DNA from: Massilia sp. BJB1822
GTDB taxonomy: Bacteria; Pseudomonadota; Gammaproteobacteria; Burkholderiales; Burkholderiaceae_D
Length of the DNA: 64,000 bases
Assembly: GCF_013369485.1 (NCBI RefSeq)
Contig: NZ_JABWEB010000015.1
Location: 62,001-126,000 of the forward strand
Direction: 5' to 3'
In this document: positions 8,924 to 21,139 of the stretch, in pieces
Numbering within the stretch: the stretch's first letter is position 1
Layout of the letters: each line of letters starts with the position of its first letter
The notes under the pieces: generated by a model
The model's database searches: none
Told to the model about the DNA's origin: nothing
The model's input: the letters and a program-made list of their open reading frames with translations, nothing else
Translations under genes and position numbers: made by a program

Positions 8924-10120
8924 ATGCGTCTATTCTTCTGGTTACTCGCTTTGATGGCCGCGGCCATCGGTATCGCCGTGACGGCGCGCTTCAATCCGGG
9001 CAATGTGGTGCTGTTCTACCCGCCGTACCGCATCGACCTCTCGCTCAACTTCTTCGTTGTGCTCGAACTGCTGGCCTTCGCCGTGCTGTATGTGGCGCTG
9101 CGCGCGCTGCGCGCCACGATGAAGATGCCGGGCCGCGTCGCCGCCTATCGCCAGCAAAAGCGCGAGCGCGACGGCAACAAGGGTTTGCGCGACGCGCTCA
9201 AAGCCCTGTTCGAAGGCCGTTTCGGCCATGCCGAAAAAGCCGCGCTGCGCGCCGCCGACCTGCCGGAAAACGCCGGCGTGGCAGCCCTGATTGGCGCCCG
9301 CGCCGCCCACCGCATGCAGCAGCATTCCCGCCGCGACAGTTGGCTGGCCCGCATCCAGGACGACAACAGCATGAAGACGGCGCGCCTGATGACGGCCACC
9401 GAGCTGCTGGTGGACGACCACAAGCCGGAAGCGGCGCTGGAAGCGGTGCGCGAACTGAATGCCAGCGGCACGCGCCATATCCATGCGCTGCAATGGTCGC
9501 TCAAGGCCCAGCAGCAAGCCAAGAACTGGCCCGAGGTGCTGCGCCTGGTGCGCTCGCTGGACAAGCACAAGGCGCTGCATCCTGCCCTGTCGGCCCGCCT
9601 GCGCGAACTGGCGTATGACGATCTGCTGTCGGACAAGTCGCACGACGCCGAATCGATCCGCCGCGTCTGGGCCTCGATTCCAGGCGCCGACCGCCTCAAA
9701 CCGTATATCGCCTGCCGCGCCGCCACCGCTCTGAATGCGCGCGGACTGCACGACGATGCGCGCCAGGTGGCGGAGGAGGCGCTGGCCGCGAACTGGGACG
9801 AACGCATCGTGCGCGCCTACCGCGAAGCGGCCGCGCCGGCCGGATCGGCCGCGCTGTTGGCGCAGATCGAGCATTGCGAACGCTGGATGCAGGCCCGTCC
9901 CACCGAGCCTGAGCTGGCGCTGACCCTGGGTTCCCTGTGCCTGAAGCAGAAGCTGTGGGGCAAGGCCCAGCGCTATCTGGAGCAAGCCCTGTCCGACGCC
10001 GACGGCCCGCAAATGGTGCGCGAAGCCCACCTCAAACTGGCCCAGCTGCATGAAGCCCTGCAGCAGCCCGAGGAAGCCGCCAACCACTACCGCCAGTGCG
10101 CCCTGGCCACCATCCTCTAA
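8924..10120 (+). CDS. hemY: HemY family TPR protein
   Basis: A 398-residue inner-membrane protein with two N-terminal hydrophobic segments (about 2-20 and 40-62) followed by a helical TPR array reaching the C-terminus (EPELALTLGSLCLKQKLWGKA and similar repeats). It is the HemY protein of the enterobacterial and beta-proteobacterial hemCDXY operon, not the Gram-positive protoporphyrinogen oxidase of the same name. Its role in late heme synthesis is uncertain. It starts 3 bases after hemX and is followed by an intrinsic terminator. Confidence 0.92.
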   Translation: MRLFFWLLALMAAAIGIAVTARFNPGNVVLFYPPYRIDLSLNFFVVLELLAFAVLYVALRALRATMKMPGRVAAYRQQKRERDGNKGLRDALKALFEGRFGHAEKAALRAADLPENAGVAALIGARAAHRMQQHSRRDSWLARIQDDNSMKTARLMTATELLVDDHKPEAALEAVRELNASGTRHIHALQWSLKAQQQAKNWPEVLRLVRSLDKHKALHPALSARLRELAYDDLLSDKSHDAESIRRVWASIPGADRLKPYIACRAATALNARGLHDDARQVAEEALAANWDERIVRAYREAAAPAGSAALLAQIEHCERWMQARPTEPELALTLGSLCLKQKLWGKAQRYLEQALSDADGPQMVREAHLKLAQLHEALQQPEEAANHYRQCALATIL

Positions 10121-10132
10121 GCCGTATCTGAA

Positions 10133-10160
10133 AGCCCGCTGCCCAGCGGGCTTTTTATTT
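10133..10160 (+). terminator. Intrinsic terminator of the hemCDXY operon
   Basis: AGCCCGCT (10133-10140), a 4-base loop and AGCGGGCT (10145-10152) are followed by TTTTTATTT. The T tract overlaps the stop codon of the convergent toxin gene. Confidence 0.88.
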
Positions 10161-10451
10161 CCTGTCGCGGACGGGCCGCAGCCTGGAGGTATGCAATAGC
10201 CGCAGTATTTCGACGGCCATTGCGGCTTGGCTTACACGGTAGATGAGGATATATGGCGTTCGGCTGACCACCAGTTCCCTGGTGCCGGGTATACGTCCCG
10301 CTTTGCCCATGGCTGGGTAAAGTGCCAGCAGATTGGCCTGCCGCTCGATTTCATTCAGTTGGCGCTGAGCTGCCGTGGCATTCAGCCGCGCGAGGCGGCG
10401 AATCGCTGAGTTCTTGGCCCGGCTTGCGAACTCGGTCCAGATCAGGCGCAT
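10155..10451 (-). CDS. RelE/ParE-family toxin of a type II toxin-antitoxin system
   Basis: A 98-residue protein with the RelE/ParE pattern: an N-terminal helix pair rich in Arg/Ala, then [22 protein letters not shown], the central strand-turn-strand with conserved arginine, and a basic C-terminus. Members either cleave mRNA at the ribosome or poison gyrase; which applies cannot be told from sequence. The antitoxin gene lies directly upstream with a one-base TAATG overlap, giving the classic antitoxin-first coupled order. The last codons run into the hem operon terminator. Confidence 0.87.
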   Translation of the reverse strand: MRLIWTEFASRAKNSAIRRLARLNATAAQRQLNEIERQANLLALYPAMGKAGRIPGTRELVVSRTPYILIYRVSQAAMAVEILRLLHTSRLRPVRDRK

Positions 10452-10672
10452 TATTTCTTGTGCTTTTTTTGCGCTTCAATCATCGCTTCCAGCTCGGCGC
10501 GCAGGATGGCGTTTTCTTGCAAAATCACTTCGTTCGTAATCCACTCGGTGTTGGGATCGTCGGCTTCGAGCAGGCCGGCTTCGACCTGGGCGCGGAACCA
10601 GGCGTCGTATTCGGCTTCGTCCTCGGGGGGGAGGTCGAAATCGTCGGGGGAAAGGGGCTGGTCGGGAATCAT
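10451..10672 (-). CDS. Antitoxin partner of the RelE/ParE toxin
   Basis: A 73-residue acidic protein from the ATG at 10672, which has AGGTG six bases upstream. It starts with an Asp/Pro/Glu-rich stretch, then [12 protein letters not shown], the helix typical of ParD/RelB-like antitoxin C-termini, and ends in a basic QKKHKK tail. The stop TAA shares its last A with the toxin ATG. No strong ribbon-helix-helix pattern is visible at the N-terminus, so DNA binding is unproven. Assignment rests mainly on the coupled arrangement. Confidence 0.75.
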   Translation of the reverse strand: MIPDQPLSPDDFDLPPEDEAEYDAWFRAQVEAGLLEADDPNTEWITNEVILQENAILRAELEAMIEAQKKHKK

Positions 10673-10788
10673 GAAGGCACCTGTTTGCGTGAATTTCCAT
10701 TGTACGCCGCTGCCGCGTGCCAGCCTTGCGCCGCCGCATTTGAGGCGCGATTCAAGCTGCTGCGCCGCACAAGCGGTCGGCACTTCGC

Positions 10789-10794
10789 TATAAT
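10789..10794 (+). promoter_or_regulatory. -10 element of the ppa promoter
   Basis: A perfect TATAAT stands 40 bases upstream of the ppa ATG. No good -35 hexamer is seen at 16-18 bases, so the promoter call relies on the -10 and position. Confidence 0.5.
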
Positions 10795-10834
10795 GTCGCG
10801 GTTAGACAATTCAAAAGTATTAACGAGGAAAATC

Positions 10835-11377
10835 ATGAGCTTGAACAAAGTGCCGTCCGGCCGCGACCTGCCGAACGATTTCAACGTCATCATCGAAATC
10901 CCGATGAATGCCGATCCGATCAAGTATGAAGTTGACAAGGAATCCGGCGCCATCTTCGTGGACCGCTTCATGGGCACCGCGATGCACTATCCGTGCAACT
11001 ACGGCTATGTGCCGAACACCCTGTCCAACGACGGCGACCCGGTCGACGTGCTGGTGATCACCCCATTCCCGCTGATTCCAGGCGTGGTGGTGCGCTGCCG
11101 CGCCATCGGCGTCCTGAAAATGACCGACGAATCCGGTGAAGACGCCAAAGTGCTGGCCGTGCCAGTCGATAAAGTCCTGCCAATCTACAAACACTGGCAG
11201 AAGCCGGAAGACCTGCAAGACCTGCGCCTGCAGCAGATCCAGCACTTCTTCGAGCACTACAAAGACCTGGAGCCAGGCAAGTGGGTGAAAGTGGACGGCT
11301 GGTTCGGTCCAGAAGAAGCCAAAGCCGAAATCCTGCACGGCGTCGAGCAGTACAAGAAAGAAAATCCGGAAGGCTAA
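10835..11377 (+). CDS. ppa: Inorganic pyrophosphatase
   Basis: A 180-residue family I soluble pyrophosphatase, which hydrolyses pyrophosphate to phosphate and drives biosynthesis forward. The metal-binding signature DGDPVDVLV, the KYEVDKESG and YGYVPNTLS segments and the C-terminal YKKENP are all visible. The ATG follows GAGGAAAATC, a good ribosome site. Upstream in-frame codons run through the antisense antitoxin region and were rejected. A clean terminator follows. Confidence 0.98.
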   Translation: MSLNKVPSGRDLPNDFNVIIEIPMNADPIKYEVDKESGAIFVDRFMGTAMHYPCNYGYVPNTLSNDGDPVDVLVITPFPLIPGVVVRCRAIGVLKMTDESGEDAKVLAVPVDKVLPIYKHWQKPEDLQDLRLQQIQHFFEHYKDLEPGKWVKVDGWFGPEEAKAEILHGVEQYKKENPEG

Positions 11378-11400
11378 ACGCTTTCGCGGCGATTCAGCCA

Positions 11401-11424
11401 AAGGCACCGCGAGGTGCCTTTTTT
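11401..11424 (+). terminator. Intrinsic terminator after ppa
   Basis: AAGGCACC (11401-11408), loop GCGA and GGTGCCTT (11413-11420) run into TTTTTT. The next gene starts 20 bases later and so depends on read-through or a promoter overlapping the terminator. Confidence 0.88.
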
Positions 11425-11443
11425 ATGTCTAGAGAGAAGCCAG

Positions 11444-11698
11444 ATGGCCATTAAACTGAGCAAGGAAGTGGAAGAGCGCCTGATTTCATCCCTGCAGCGC
11501 TACTGCGGTGAAAACATGGACGAGGAAATGGGCGGCCTGAAAGCGCGCATGCTGCTCGATTTCTGCCTGCGCGAAATCGGTCCGTCCGTCTACAATCAGG
11601 CGATCCAGGATGCGCAGGCTGCGATGCAGGACAAGATCGCCGAGATCGAGCATACCTGCTACGAAACCGAATTCCCCTACTGGCAGAAAAAGCGCTAA
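11444..11698 (+). CDS. DUF2164 family protein
   Basis: An 84-residue protein beginning MAIKLSKEVEERLISSLQRY, the conserved start of the DUF2164 family, with a C-terminal YETEFPYWQKKR. The whole chain looks helical with no membrane segment or signal. Function is unknown. The ATG at 11444 is preceded by AGAGAGAAG. It lies between the ppa terminator and a convergent acyltransferase gene. Confidence 0.85.
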   Translation: MAIKLSKEVEERLISSLQRYCGENMDEEMGGLKARMLLDFCLREIGPSVYNQAIQDAQAAMQDKIAEIEHTCYETEFPYWQKKR

Positions 11699-11704
11699 GC
11701 GCGC

Positions 11705-12844
11705 CTACTTGAACGGATTGCGCTCGTTCAGCTCATCCAGATAAGTGTCGATGCCGCCGCTTTCGCGCGCCAGGAAGCGCTCGATGGCGTCGGCAAAGGC
11801 CGGGTGGGCCAGCCAGTGCGCCGACCAGGTCTTTTGCGGCAGGAAGCCGCGCGCCATCTTATGCTCGCCCTGGGCGCCGCCCTCGAACACGGCAATGCGC
11901 TCGGCGATGCAGAATTCCAGCGGCTGGTAATAAGCCGTCTCGAAATGCAGGCAGGGCACATGCTCCTGCGCGCCCCAGTAACGGCCATACAGCGTGTCCG
12001 GCGTGTAAATCACCAGCGAAGCGGCGATCGGCCGACCTGCGCGTTCGGCCAGCACCAGCAGGATATTCTGCGGCATGCCATGGCCGATGCGCAGGAAGAA
12101 ATCCAGATTCAGATAGGGCGAGGAGCGGTGCTCCGCATAGGTATTGGCATAGCAGCGGTGGAAGAGGCGCCACTCTGCCTCGCCGATTTCGGCCCCGCGC
12201 AGCTGGCGCAGCGTCACGCCCGCATCGCTCACCTTGCGCCGCTCGGCGCGGATATTCTTGCGCTTCTTGTGTTCCAGCGTGGCGAGGAAAGCCTCGAAAT
12301 CAGGGTAATCCTGATTCAGCCAGTGGAACTGCACGCCGCTGCGCAGCATGAAGCCCGCATCTTCGAGCAGAGCGGTCTGCTCCTCGGGCGGGAACAGGAT
12401 GTGGGTGGACGACATGCCCGCCGCCTGCTGCTGCTCCAGCAGGAAGGCCAGCAGCGCCTTGCGTGCCGCCGCGTCGCGCGCCAGCAGGCGCGGGCCGCAC
12501 ACCGGCGTGAACGGAATCGCCGACAGCAGCTTGGGGTAGTACTCGATGCCATTGCGGTGATAAGCATCGGCCCAGGCCCAGTCGAACACATACTCGCCGT
12601 AGGAGTGCGATTTCACGTAAAGCGGCATGGCTGCGGCCAGGCTTTCGCCATTCCACAGTACTAGGAATTGCGGCTGCCAGCCCGTCTCCGCGCAGGCGCT
12701 GCCCGATTCATGCAGCGCGTGCAGAAAGGCGTAAGAAAGGAAAGGATTCGGCGCCCGTCCCGGCTCCTGGGCGGCCAGCAGCGCATTCCACGCCGCCTCG
12801 CCCACCTCCGCCAGCGACGAAATCACCCCAGTGCGATAGTCCAT
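11705..12844 (-). CDS. FemAB-like GNAT-superfamily acyltransferase (PF04339 type)
   Basis: A 379-residue protein of the peptidogalycan/FemAB-like family (COG3146). Recognisable segments are [16 protein letters not shown] near the N-terminus, [44 protein letters not shown] and the tail [19 protein letters not shown]. Such proteins combine two GNAT-like halves and probably transfer an acyl or aminoacyl group, but the substrate is unknown. It converges with the DUF2164 gene (6-base gap). Confidence 0.85.
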   Translation of the reverse strand: MDYRTGVISSLAEVGEAAWNALLAAQEPGRAPNPFLSYAFLHALHESGSACAETGWQPQFLVLWNGESLAAAMPLYVKSHSYGEYVFDWAWADAYHRNGIEYYPKLLSAIPFTPVCGPRLLARDAAARKALLAFLLEQQQAAGMSSTHILFPPEEQTALLEDAGFMLRSGVQFHWLNQDYPDFEAFLATLEHKKRKNIRAERRKVSDAGVTLRQLRGAEIGEAEWRLFHRCYANTYAEHRSSPYLNLDFFLRIGHGMPQNILLVLAERAGRPIAASLVIYTPDTLYGRYWGAQEHVPCLHFETAYYQPLEFCIAERIAVFEGGAQGEHKMARGFLPQKTWSAHWLAHPAFADAIERFLARESGGIDTYLDELNERNPFK

Positions 12845-12891
12845 CGCCGCATTGTACGCAAAACCCCGCCATCCCGCCGAGCCTACAGCTC

Positions 12892-12935
12892 AGTCCGTGT
12901 CCGATTGGGGTCTGACCCCAGGGTGGACACGGGCT
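12892..12935. repeat. REP-like intergenic palindrome
   Basis: Nested inverted repeat in the gap before nadE. The outer arms are AGTCCGTGTCC (12892-12902) and GGACACGGGCT (12925-12935), with one G-T type mismatch; the inner arms are GGGGTC-T-GACCCC (12907-12919). No T tract follows. I associate this palindrome with dispersed intergenic repeats in Massilia-like genomes; only one copy is visible here. Confidence 0.65.
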
Positions 12936-13022
12936 CTGCTGTGGGATTTGCTGCGGGTGCACAGAGGGGAGGGGGCAATGTTAAAATCGTTGACATTCTT
13001 GTTGGCTGGTTTCCCCATCTCT

Positions 13023-15442
<2,420 letters not shown>

Positions 15443-15490
15443 GCGGGCTTCGGCTAAGCAGTCAAAGCGGGGAAGGGCGGCGCCCGGCGC

Positions 15491-16117
15491 TTACGGGCGG
15501 CCCACCCGCATATCGAATTTCCAGGTCAAGAGGCGCAGCACGGTGATCACCGTGGCGCTCAGCCACAGCGCAAAGTCGTCGGACACATTGGTCCGCTGCA
15601 GCAGGATGTAGAGCCAGCAGCCGATGAAGGCGCAGATCGCATACGGCTTCCCGTCGCGGAACACCATCGGCACCTCGTTGCAGACGATATCGCGCAGCAC
15701 GCCGCCGAAAATCCCCGTAATCACACCCATCATCGAGGCGATGAACAGCGGCATATTCGCCGTCAGCGCCAGCGACACGCCGGCCACGGCAAACAGGCCC
15801 AGGCCCACGGCGTCGGCGATGACGATCAGACGCTCCGACACGATCTGGCGCAGGGTGCGGATCAGGGGATTGGCGATCAGGGCCAGGATGAAGATCAGGA
15901 TCGCATATTCCTGGTGCTGGACCCAGAACAGCGGGCGGCGGTCGAGCAGGATGTCGCGCAGCGTGCCGCCGCCGAAAGCGGCGATGAAGGCCACGGTGAA
16001 CACGCCGACGACGTCCATGCGCTTGCGGCGCGCTTCGATGAAGCCCGAAAATGCGCCGACCAGAATCGCGATGATCTCAATGACCGTGATCAGGGAAACG
16101 TGCGGCATGTGCTTCAT
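15491..16117 (-). CDS. TRIC-type (UPF0126) membrane protein
   Basis: A 208-residue integral membrane protein with about six to seven hydrophobic segments and the duplicated signature of the bacterial trimeric intracellular cation channel family: FGGGTLRDILLDRRP in the first half and FGGVLRDIVCNEVP in the second. Prokaryotic TRIC proteins conduct K+ or Na+ as trimers in the inner membrane; the ion here is unknown. Start ATG 16117; an ATG three codons later (16108) is equally possible. Convergent with glnB. Confidence 0.88.
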   Translation of the reverse strand: MKHMPHVSLITVIEIIAILVGAFSGFIEARRKRMDVVGVFTVAFIAAFGGGTLRDILLDRRPLFWVQHQEYAILIFILALIANPLIRTLRQIVSERLIVIADAVGLGLFAVAGVSLALTANMPLFIASMMGVITGIFGGVLRDIVCNEVPMVFRDGKPYAICAFIGCWLYILLQRTNVSDDFALWLSATVITVLRLLTWKFDMRVGRP

Positions 16118-16231
16118 GTATGTGGTTCTTGTTGGAAAGTTACAGATGACCACAGGTTAACATGAGGCCCGCCCTTGCGAGAAGGGCTAAACCGGCCCGT
16201 GCGGCCGGTTTTCAAGAATTGTTGCTGAAAA

Positions 16232-16918
16232 TCAGCGCTGCGGTATCAGGGCGGCGCGCAGCAGGACGATCAGGGCGCCTTCGCCGCCTTCGTCCGAGCG
16301 CGCCTGGCAGAAGGCGATCACGCCATCGGTCTGCACCAGCCAGCTGTGCACCATGGACTTGAGCACCGGCTCCTGGCGCCGCGAACCCAGGCCCCGGCCA
16401 TGGATCACGCACACGCAGCGGTGGTTGCGCATCACGCTCTTGTGCAGGAAGTCGGCCAGCGCGTCGCGCGCGCCGTCGCGGTTCAGGCCATGCAGATCGA
16501 GTTCGGCTTGCACCGGCCAGTGGCCCTTGCGCATCTTCTTCACCACGTCGGGACCGACGCCGGGAGCGGCGTAGTTCAGCGACGGGTCTTCTTCCATATA
16601 GTGGTCGACTTCAAACAGGTCGGACAGCGACTCGCGCAGCACGGCCTGGTCGTCTTCCGCCTGTTCCTTGGCCGTCAGCGGCTTGCGCGGACCGGCGGCA
16701 ACAGGCATGGCGGGCGCCGAAGGCGGCTTGGGCACATAGCGGTCGGACGGCGCCATGCGCTTCACGCCCGCCAGATTGGCCTGGAACAGATTGGCCTCCT
16801 GCGCCTGTACCTTTTCGCGTTTGACGCGCTCGGCCTCGGCGGCCTTGCGCTCCTCGCCCTGTTCCCTGAGCTGCTTGCCCAGGGCTTTCAGGTCGGCGAA
16901 ATCCTTCAGTCCCGCCAT
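16232..16918 (-). CDS. Smr-domain protein
   Basis: A 228-residue protein with a long charged N-terminal half (Lys/Glu-rich coiled coil at 8-42, then a Pro/Ala linker) and a C-terminal Smr domain. The Smr signatures LDLHGLNRDGAR (140-151) and HGRGLGS (173-179) are intact. Smr domains nick or cleave nucleic acids; recent work on related proteins links them to ribosome-collision mRNA cleavage. It lies 5 bases downstream of trxB and is probably co-transcribed with it. Confidence 0.9.
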   Translation of the reverse strand: MAGLKDFADLKALGKQLREQGEERKAAEAERVKREKVQAQEANLFQANLAGVKRMAPSDRYVPKPPSAPAMPVAAGPRKPLTAKEQAEDDQAVLRESLSDLFEVDHYMEEDPSLNYAAPGVGPDVVKKMRKGHWPVQAELDLHGLNRDGARDALADFLHKSVMRNHRCVCVIHGRGLGSRRQEPVLKSMVHSWLVQTDGVIAFCQARSDEGGEGALIVLLRAALIPQR

Positions 16919-16923
16919 GGCGC

Positions 16924-17958
<1,035 letters not shown>

Positions 17959-18067
17959 TTATAAGCCCAAGCGCTATTTCCGATGAATTGAAAGGCCAGT
18001 TTGACTCTCAATCGCTTAGAATAAGCGCAATCATGTTATTCCCCGTACGCAACATCCACCTGTAGCA

Positions 18068-20431
18068 ATGAGCAAAACGAGCCAACAGACAACGAATAGT
18101 TACACGCGCAGCACGACTGAGCGCCAGCCACTGCCGAGCCGCATGGTGCGCCTGCTGTCGGAGGCGCGCTGGTTCGCGCTGGCCGCCGTTTGCCTGTATT
18201 TTGTGCTGATCCTGCTCAGCTATAACAAAGGCGATCCGGGCTGGTCGCACGCCAGCGAGGTGCCCAAGGTGCACAATCTGGGCGGCCATTTCGGCGCCTG
18301 GCTGTCCGATCTGCTGCTGTTTATCTTCGGCTTTTCGGCCTGGTGGTGGTGCGTGATCCTGATCCGCTTCGTCTGGCGCGGCTACCGCCGCCTGACCCAC
18401 CGCTTCGTGCTGGAGAAGGAAGAGGAGCCGGTGCACCGCGAAGTCTGGCTGATCGGCGTGATCGGCTTTTTCCTCATGCTGATCGGCAGCATGGGGCTGG
18501 AATACCTGCGCATGTACAGCCTGCATGTGCAGCTGCCGCGCGCCCCGGGCGGGGTGCTGGGCCAGTTGATCGGCCATTCGGCCCATGTGGGCCTGGGCTT
18601 TACCGGCGCCACCCTGATGCTGCTGCTGCTGTTTGGCCTGGGCTTCAGCCTGTATTTCCATGTCTCCTGGATGGCCGTGGCCGAGCGCATCGGCGAGCTG
18701 GTGGAAGATGCCTTCGACTGGTTCCGCATGCGCATGGAAGACCGCCAGGACCGCCGCCAGGGCGAAGTCGCTACCGTCAAGCGCGAGGAAGTGGTGGTGC
18801 AGGAGCGCGCCAAGCATGTGGAGAAGCATCCGGTCGCCGCGCCCACCATCAAGGTCGAGCCGCAGGTGGTGGAAGTGCCGAAATCCGAGCGCGTGCAGAA
18901 AGAAAAGCAGGCCAGCCTGTTCCAGGATCTGGAAAACACCGATCTGCCGCCGCTCTCCCTGCTGGACGAGGCGCCGCCGGCCCAGGAAACCGTGTCGGTG
19001 GAAACGCTGGAATTCACCAGCCGCCTGATCGAGAAGAAACTGTCCGACTTCGGCGTGGAAGCCAAGGTGGTGGCGGCTTACCCCGGCCCGGTGGTGACGC
19101 GCTATGAAATCGAGCCGGCCACCGGCGTCAAAGGTTCGCAGATCGTCAATCTGGCGCGCGACCTGGCGCGTTCGCTGTCGCTGACTTCGATCCGCGTGGT
19201 GGAAACCATCCCCGGCAAAAACTATATGGCGCTGGAGCTGCCGAATTCGAAGCGCCAGATCGTGCGCCTGACCGAGATCCTCGGTTCCAAGGTCTACAAC
19301 GACAATGTCTCATCGCTGACCGTGGCCCTGGGCAAGGATATCGCCGGCAAGCCGGTGGTGGCCGACCTGGCCAAGATGCCGCACTTGCTGGTGGCCGGTA
19401 CGACCGGCTCGGGCAAGTCGGTGGGTATTAACGCGACGATTCTGTCCCTGCTGTACAAGGCCGATCCGGCCGATGTGCGCATGATCCTGATCGACCCGAA
19501 AATGCTGGAGATGTCGGTCTACGAAGGCATTCCGCACTTGCTGGCGCCGGTCGTCACCGATATGCGCCAGGCCGGCCATGCGCTGAACTGGGCGGTGAAC
19601 GAGATGGAACGCCGCTACAAGCTGATGTCCAAGCTGGGCGTGCGTAACCTGGCTGGCTACAACGCCAAGATCGCCGAGGCGGCCAAGAAGGAAGAACATA
19701 TCCCGAATCCGTTCAGCCTGACGCCGGATTCGCCCGAGCCGCTGGAGAAGCTGCCCACCATCGTCATCATCATCGACGAGCTGGCCGACCTGATGATGGT
19801 GGTCGGCAAAAAGGTGGAAGAGCTGATCGCGCGGATCGCGCAAAAAGCCCGCGCGGCCGGCCTGCACTTGATTCTGGCGACGCAGCGCCCATCTGTAGAC
19901 GTGATCACGGGCTTGATCAAGGCGAATATCCCGACCCGTATCGCCTTCCAGGTCTCGTCCAAGATCGACTCGCGCACCATTCTCGACCAGATGGGCGCGG
20001 AAACGCTGCTGGGCATGGGCGATATGCTGTATATGCCGCCCGGCACCGGCCTGCCGGTGCGCGTGCACGGCGCCTTTGTGTCGGACGATGAGGTGCACCG
20101 CGTGGTCAAGCATTTGAAGCTGCAGGGTGAACCCAACTATATCGAGGGCATCCTGGAAGGCGGCACGCTGGATGGCGAAGGCGGCGGCGATGCGGGCGGC
20201 GGCGGCGGTGGCGGCGAGGGCGGCGGCGAAGCCGACCCAATGTACGACCAGGCCGTGCAGGTGGTGCTCAAGCACCGCCGCGCTTCGATTTCGCTGGTGC
20301 AGCGCCATCTGCGCATCGGTTACAACCGCGCGGCGCGCCTGCTGGAGCAAATGGAAAACAGCGGCGTGGTCTCGGCCATGCAGTCGAACGGCAACCGCGA
20401 CATCCTCGCTCCGTCCGACAGCGCAGAATAA
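18068..20431 (+). CDS. ftsK: DNA translocase FtsK
   Basis: A 787-residue septal DNA pump that clears chromosome ends and activates XerCD at dif. Four N-terminal membrane segments lie between about 30 and 200, followed by a short charged linker. The alpha/beta/motor domains carry Walker A GTTGSGKS (444-451) and Walker [12 protein letters not shown]. The C-terminal gamma winged helix, which reads KOPS sites, is at about 727-787 ([25 protein letters not shown]). Odd point: a glycine-rich run at about 697-722 between motor and gamma. Followed by lolA after 14 bases. Confidence 0.97.
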   Translation: MSKTSQQTTNSYTRSTTERQPLPSRMVRLLSEARWFALAAVCLYFVLILLSYNKGDPGWSHASEVPKVHNLGGHFGAWLSDLLLFIFGFSAWWWCVILIRFVWRGYRRLTHRFVLEKEEEPVHREVWLIGVIGFFLMLIGSMGLEYLRMYSLHVQLPRAPGGVLGQLIGHSAHVGLGFTGATLMLLLLFGLGFSLYFHVSWMAVAERIGELVEDAFDWFRMRMEDRQDRRQGEVATVKREEVVVQERAKHVEKHPVAAPTIKVEPQVVEVPKSERVQKEKQASLFQDLENTDLPPLSLLDEAPPAQETVSVETLEFTSRLIEKKLSDFGVEAKVVAAYPGPVVTRYEIEPATGVKGSQIVNLARDLARSLSLTSIRVVETIPGKNYMALELPNSKRQIVRLTEILGSKVYNDNVSSLTVALGKDIAGKPVVADLAKMPHLLVAGTTGSGKSVGINATILSLLYKADPADVRMILIDPKMLEMSVYEGIPHLLAPVVTDMRQAGHALNWAVNEMERRYKLMSKLGVRNLAGYNAKIAEAAKKEEHIPNPFSLTPDSPEPLEKLPTIVIIIDELADLMMVVGKKVEELIARIAQKARAAGLHLILATQRPSVDVITGLIKANIPTRIAFQVSSKIDSRTILDQMGAETLLGMGDMLYMPPGTGLPVRVHGAFVSDDEVHRVVKHLKLQGEPNYIEGILEGGTLDGEGGGDAGGGGGGGEGGGEADPMYDQAVQVVLKHRRASISLVQRHLRIGYNRAARLLEQMENSGVVSAMQSNGNRDILAPSDSAE

Positions 20432-20445
20432 GGAATCGACGACGT

Positions 20446-21087
20446 ATGAAGCAATTCAAATTCAAGGCCGCGCTGGCGGCAGGCGGCTTGCTGCTGGCAA
20501 GCCTGTCCGGCGTGGCCGGCGCCACGGCGCTGGAACAGTTCAAGACCTTTGTGGCCGGCACCAAGTCGGCCAAGGGCGAGTTCACGCAAAAACTGGTGAA
20601 GAACGCCGAGAGCGGCGGCAAGGTGTCGCAGCCGTCCACCGGCACCTTTGTGTTTGCCCGCCCCGGCAAATTCATCTGGAGTTATCAAAAGCCTTACGAG
20701 CAGCTGCTGCAGGCCGATGGCGAACAGTTGTATATCTACGACAAAGACCTGAACCAGGTCACGGTGAAAAAGCTGGGCGATGCGCTTGGCTCCTCGCCGG
20801 CCGCCATCCTGTTCGGCAGCAATGAGCTGGACAAGAATTTCACCTTGAGCGAGGCGGGCACGCGCGACGGCCTGGAGTGGCTGAAGGCCATCCCCAAGAC
20901 CAAGGACACCAGCTTCGAGCAGATCCTGATCGGCCTGCGCAGCGGCACGCCGGAGGCGATGGAGCTGAAGGATAACTTCGGCCAGACCTCGGTGCTGTCT
21001 TTCCGCAAGTTCGAGAAGAATCCCGCCTTGAATGCGGGCGCCTTTAAATTTGTCATGCCCAAGGGCGCCGACGTCCTGAATAATTAA
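20446..21087 (+). CDS. lolA: Outer-membrane lipoprotein carrier protein LolA
   Basis: A 213-residue periplasmic chaperone that carries lipoproteins from LolCDE to LolB. Signal peptide at about 1-26 (ending AGA), then the LolA fold with KGEFTQKLV, FVFARPGKFIWSYQKPYEQLLQADG, and YIYDKDLNQVTVKKLGDAL. Part of the conserved ftsK-lolA-rarA order; separated from ftsK by 14 and from rarA by 52 bases. Confidence 0.95.
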   Translation: MKQFKFKAALAAGGLLLASLSGVAGATALEQFKTFVAGTKSAKGEFTQKLVKNAESGGKVSQPSTGTFVFARPGKFIWSYQKPYEQLLQADGEQLYIYDKDLNQVTVKKLGDALGSSPAAILFGSNELDKNFTLSEAGTRDGLEWLKAIPKTKDTSFEQILIGLRSGTPEAMELKDNFGQTSVLSFRKFEKNPALNAGAFKFVMPKGADVLNN

Positions 21088-21139
21088 GTTTCCCGGCAGC
21101 GCAACGTGGAGCGTTGCGGCGCCTCCACCGACAAAGATT

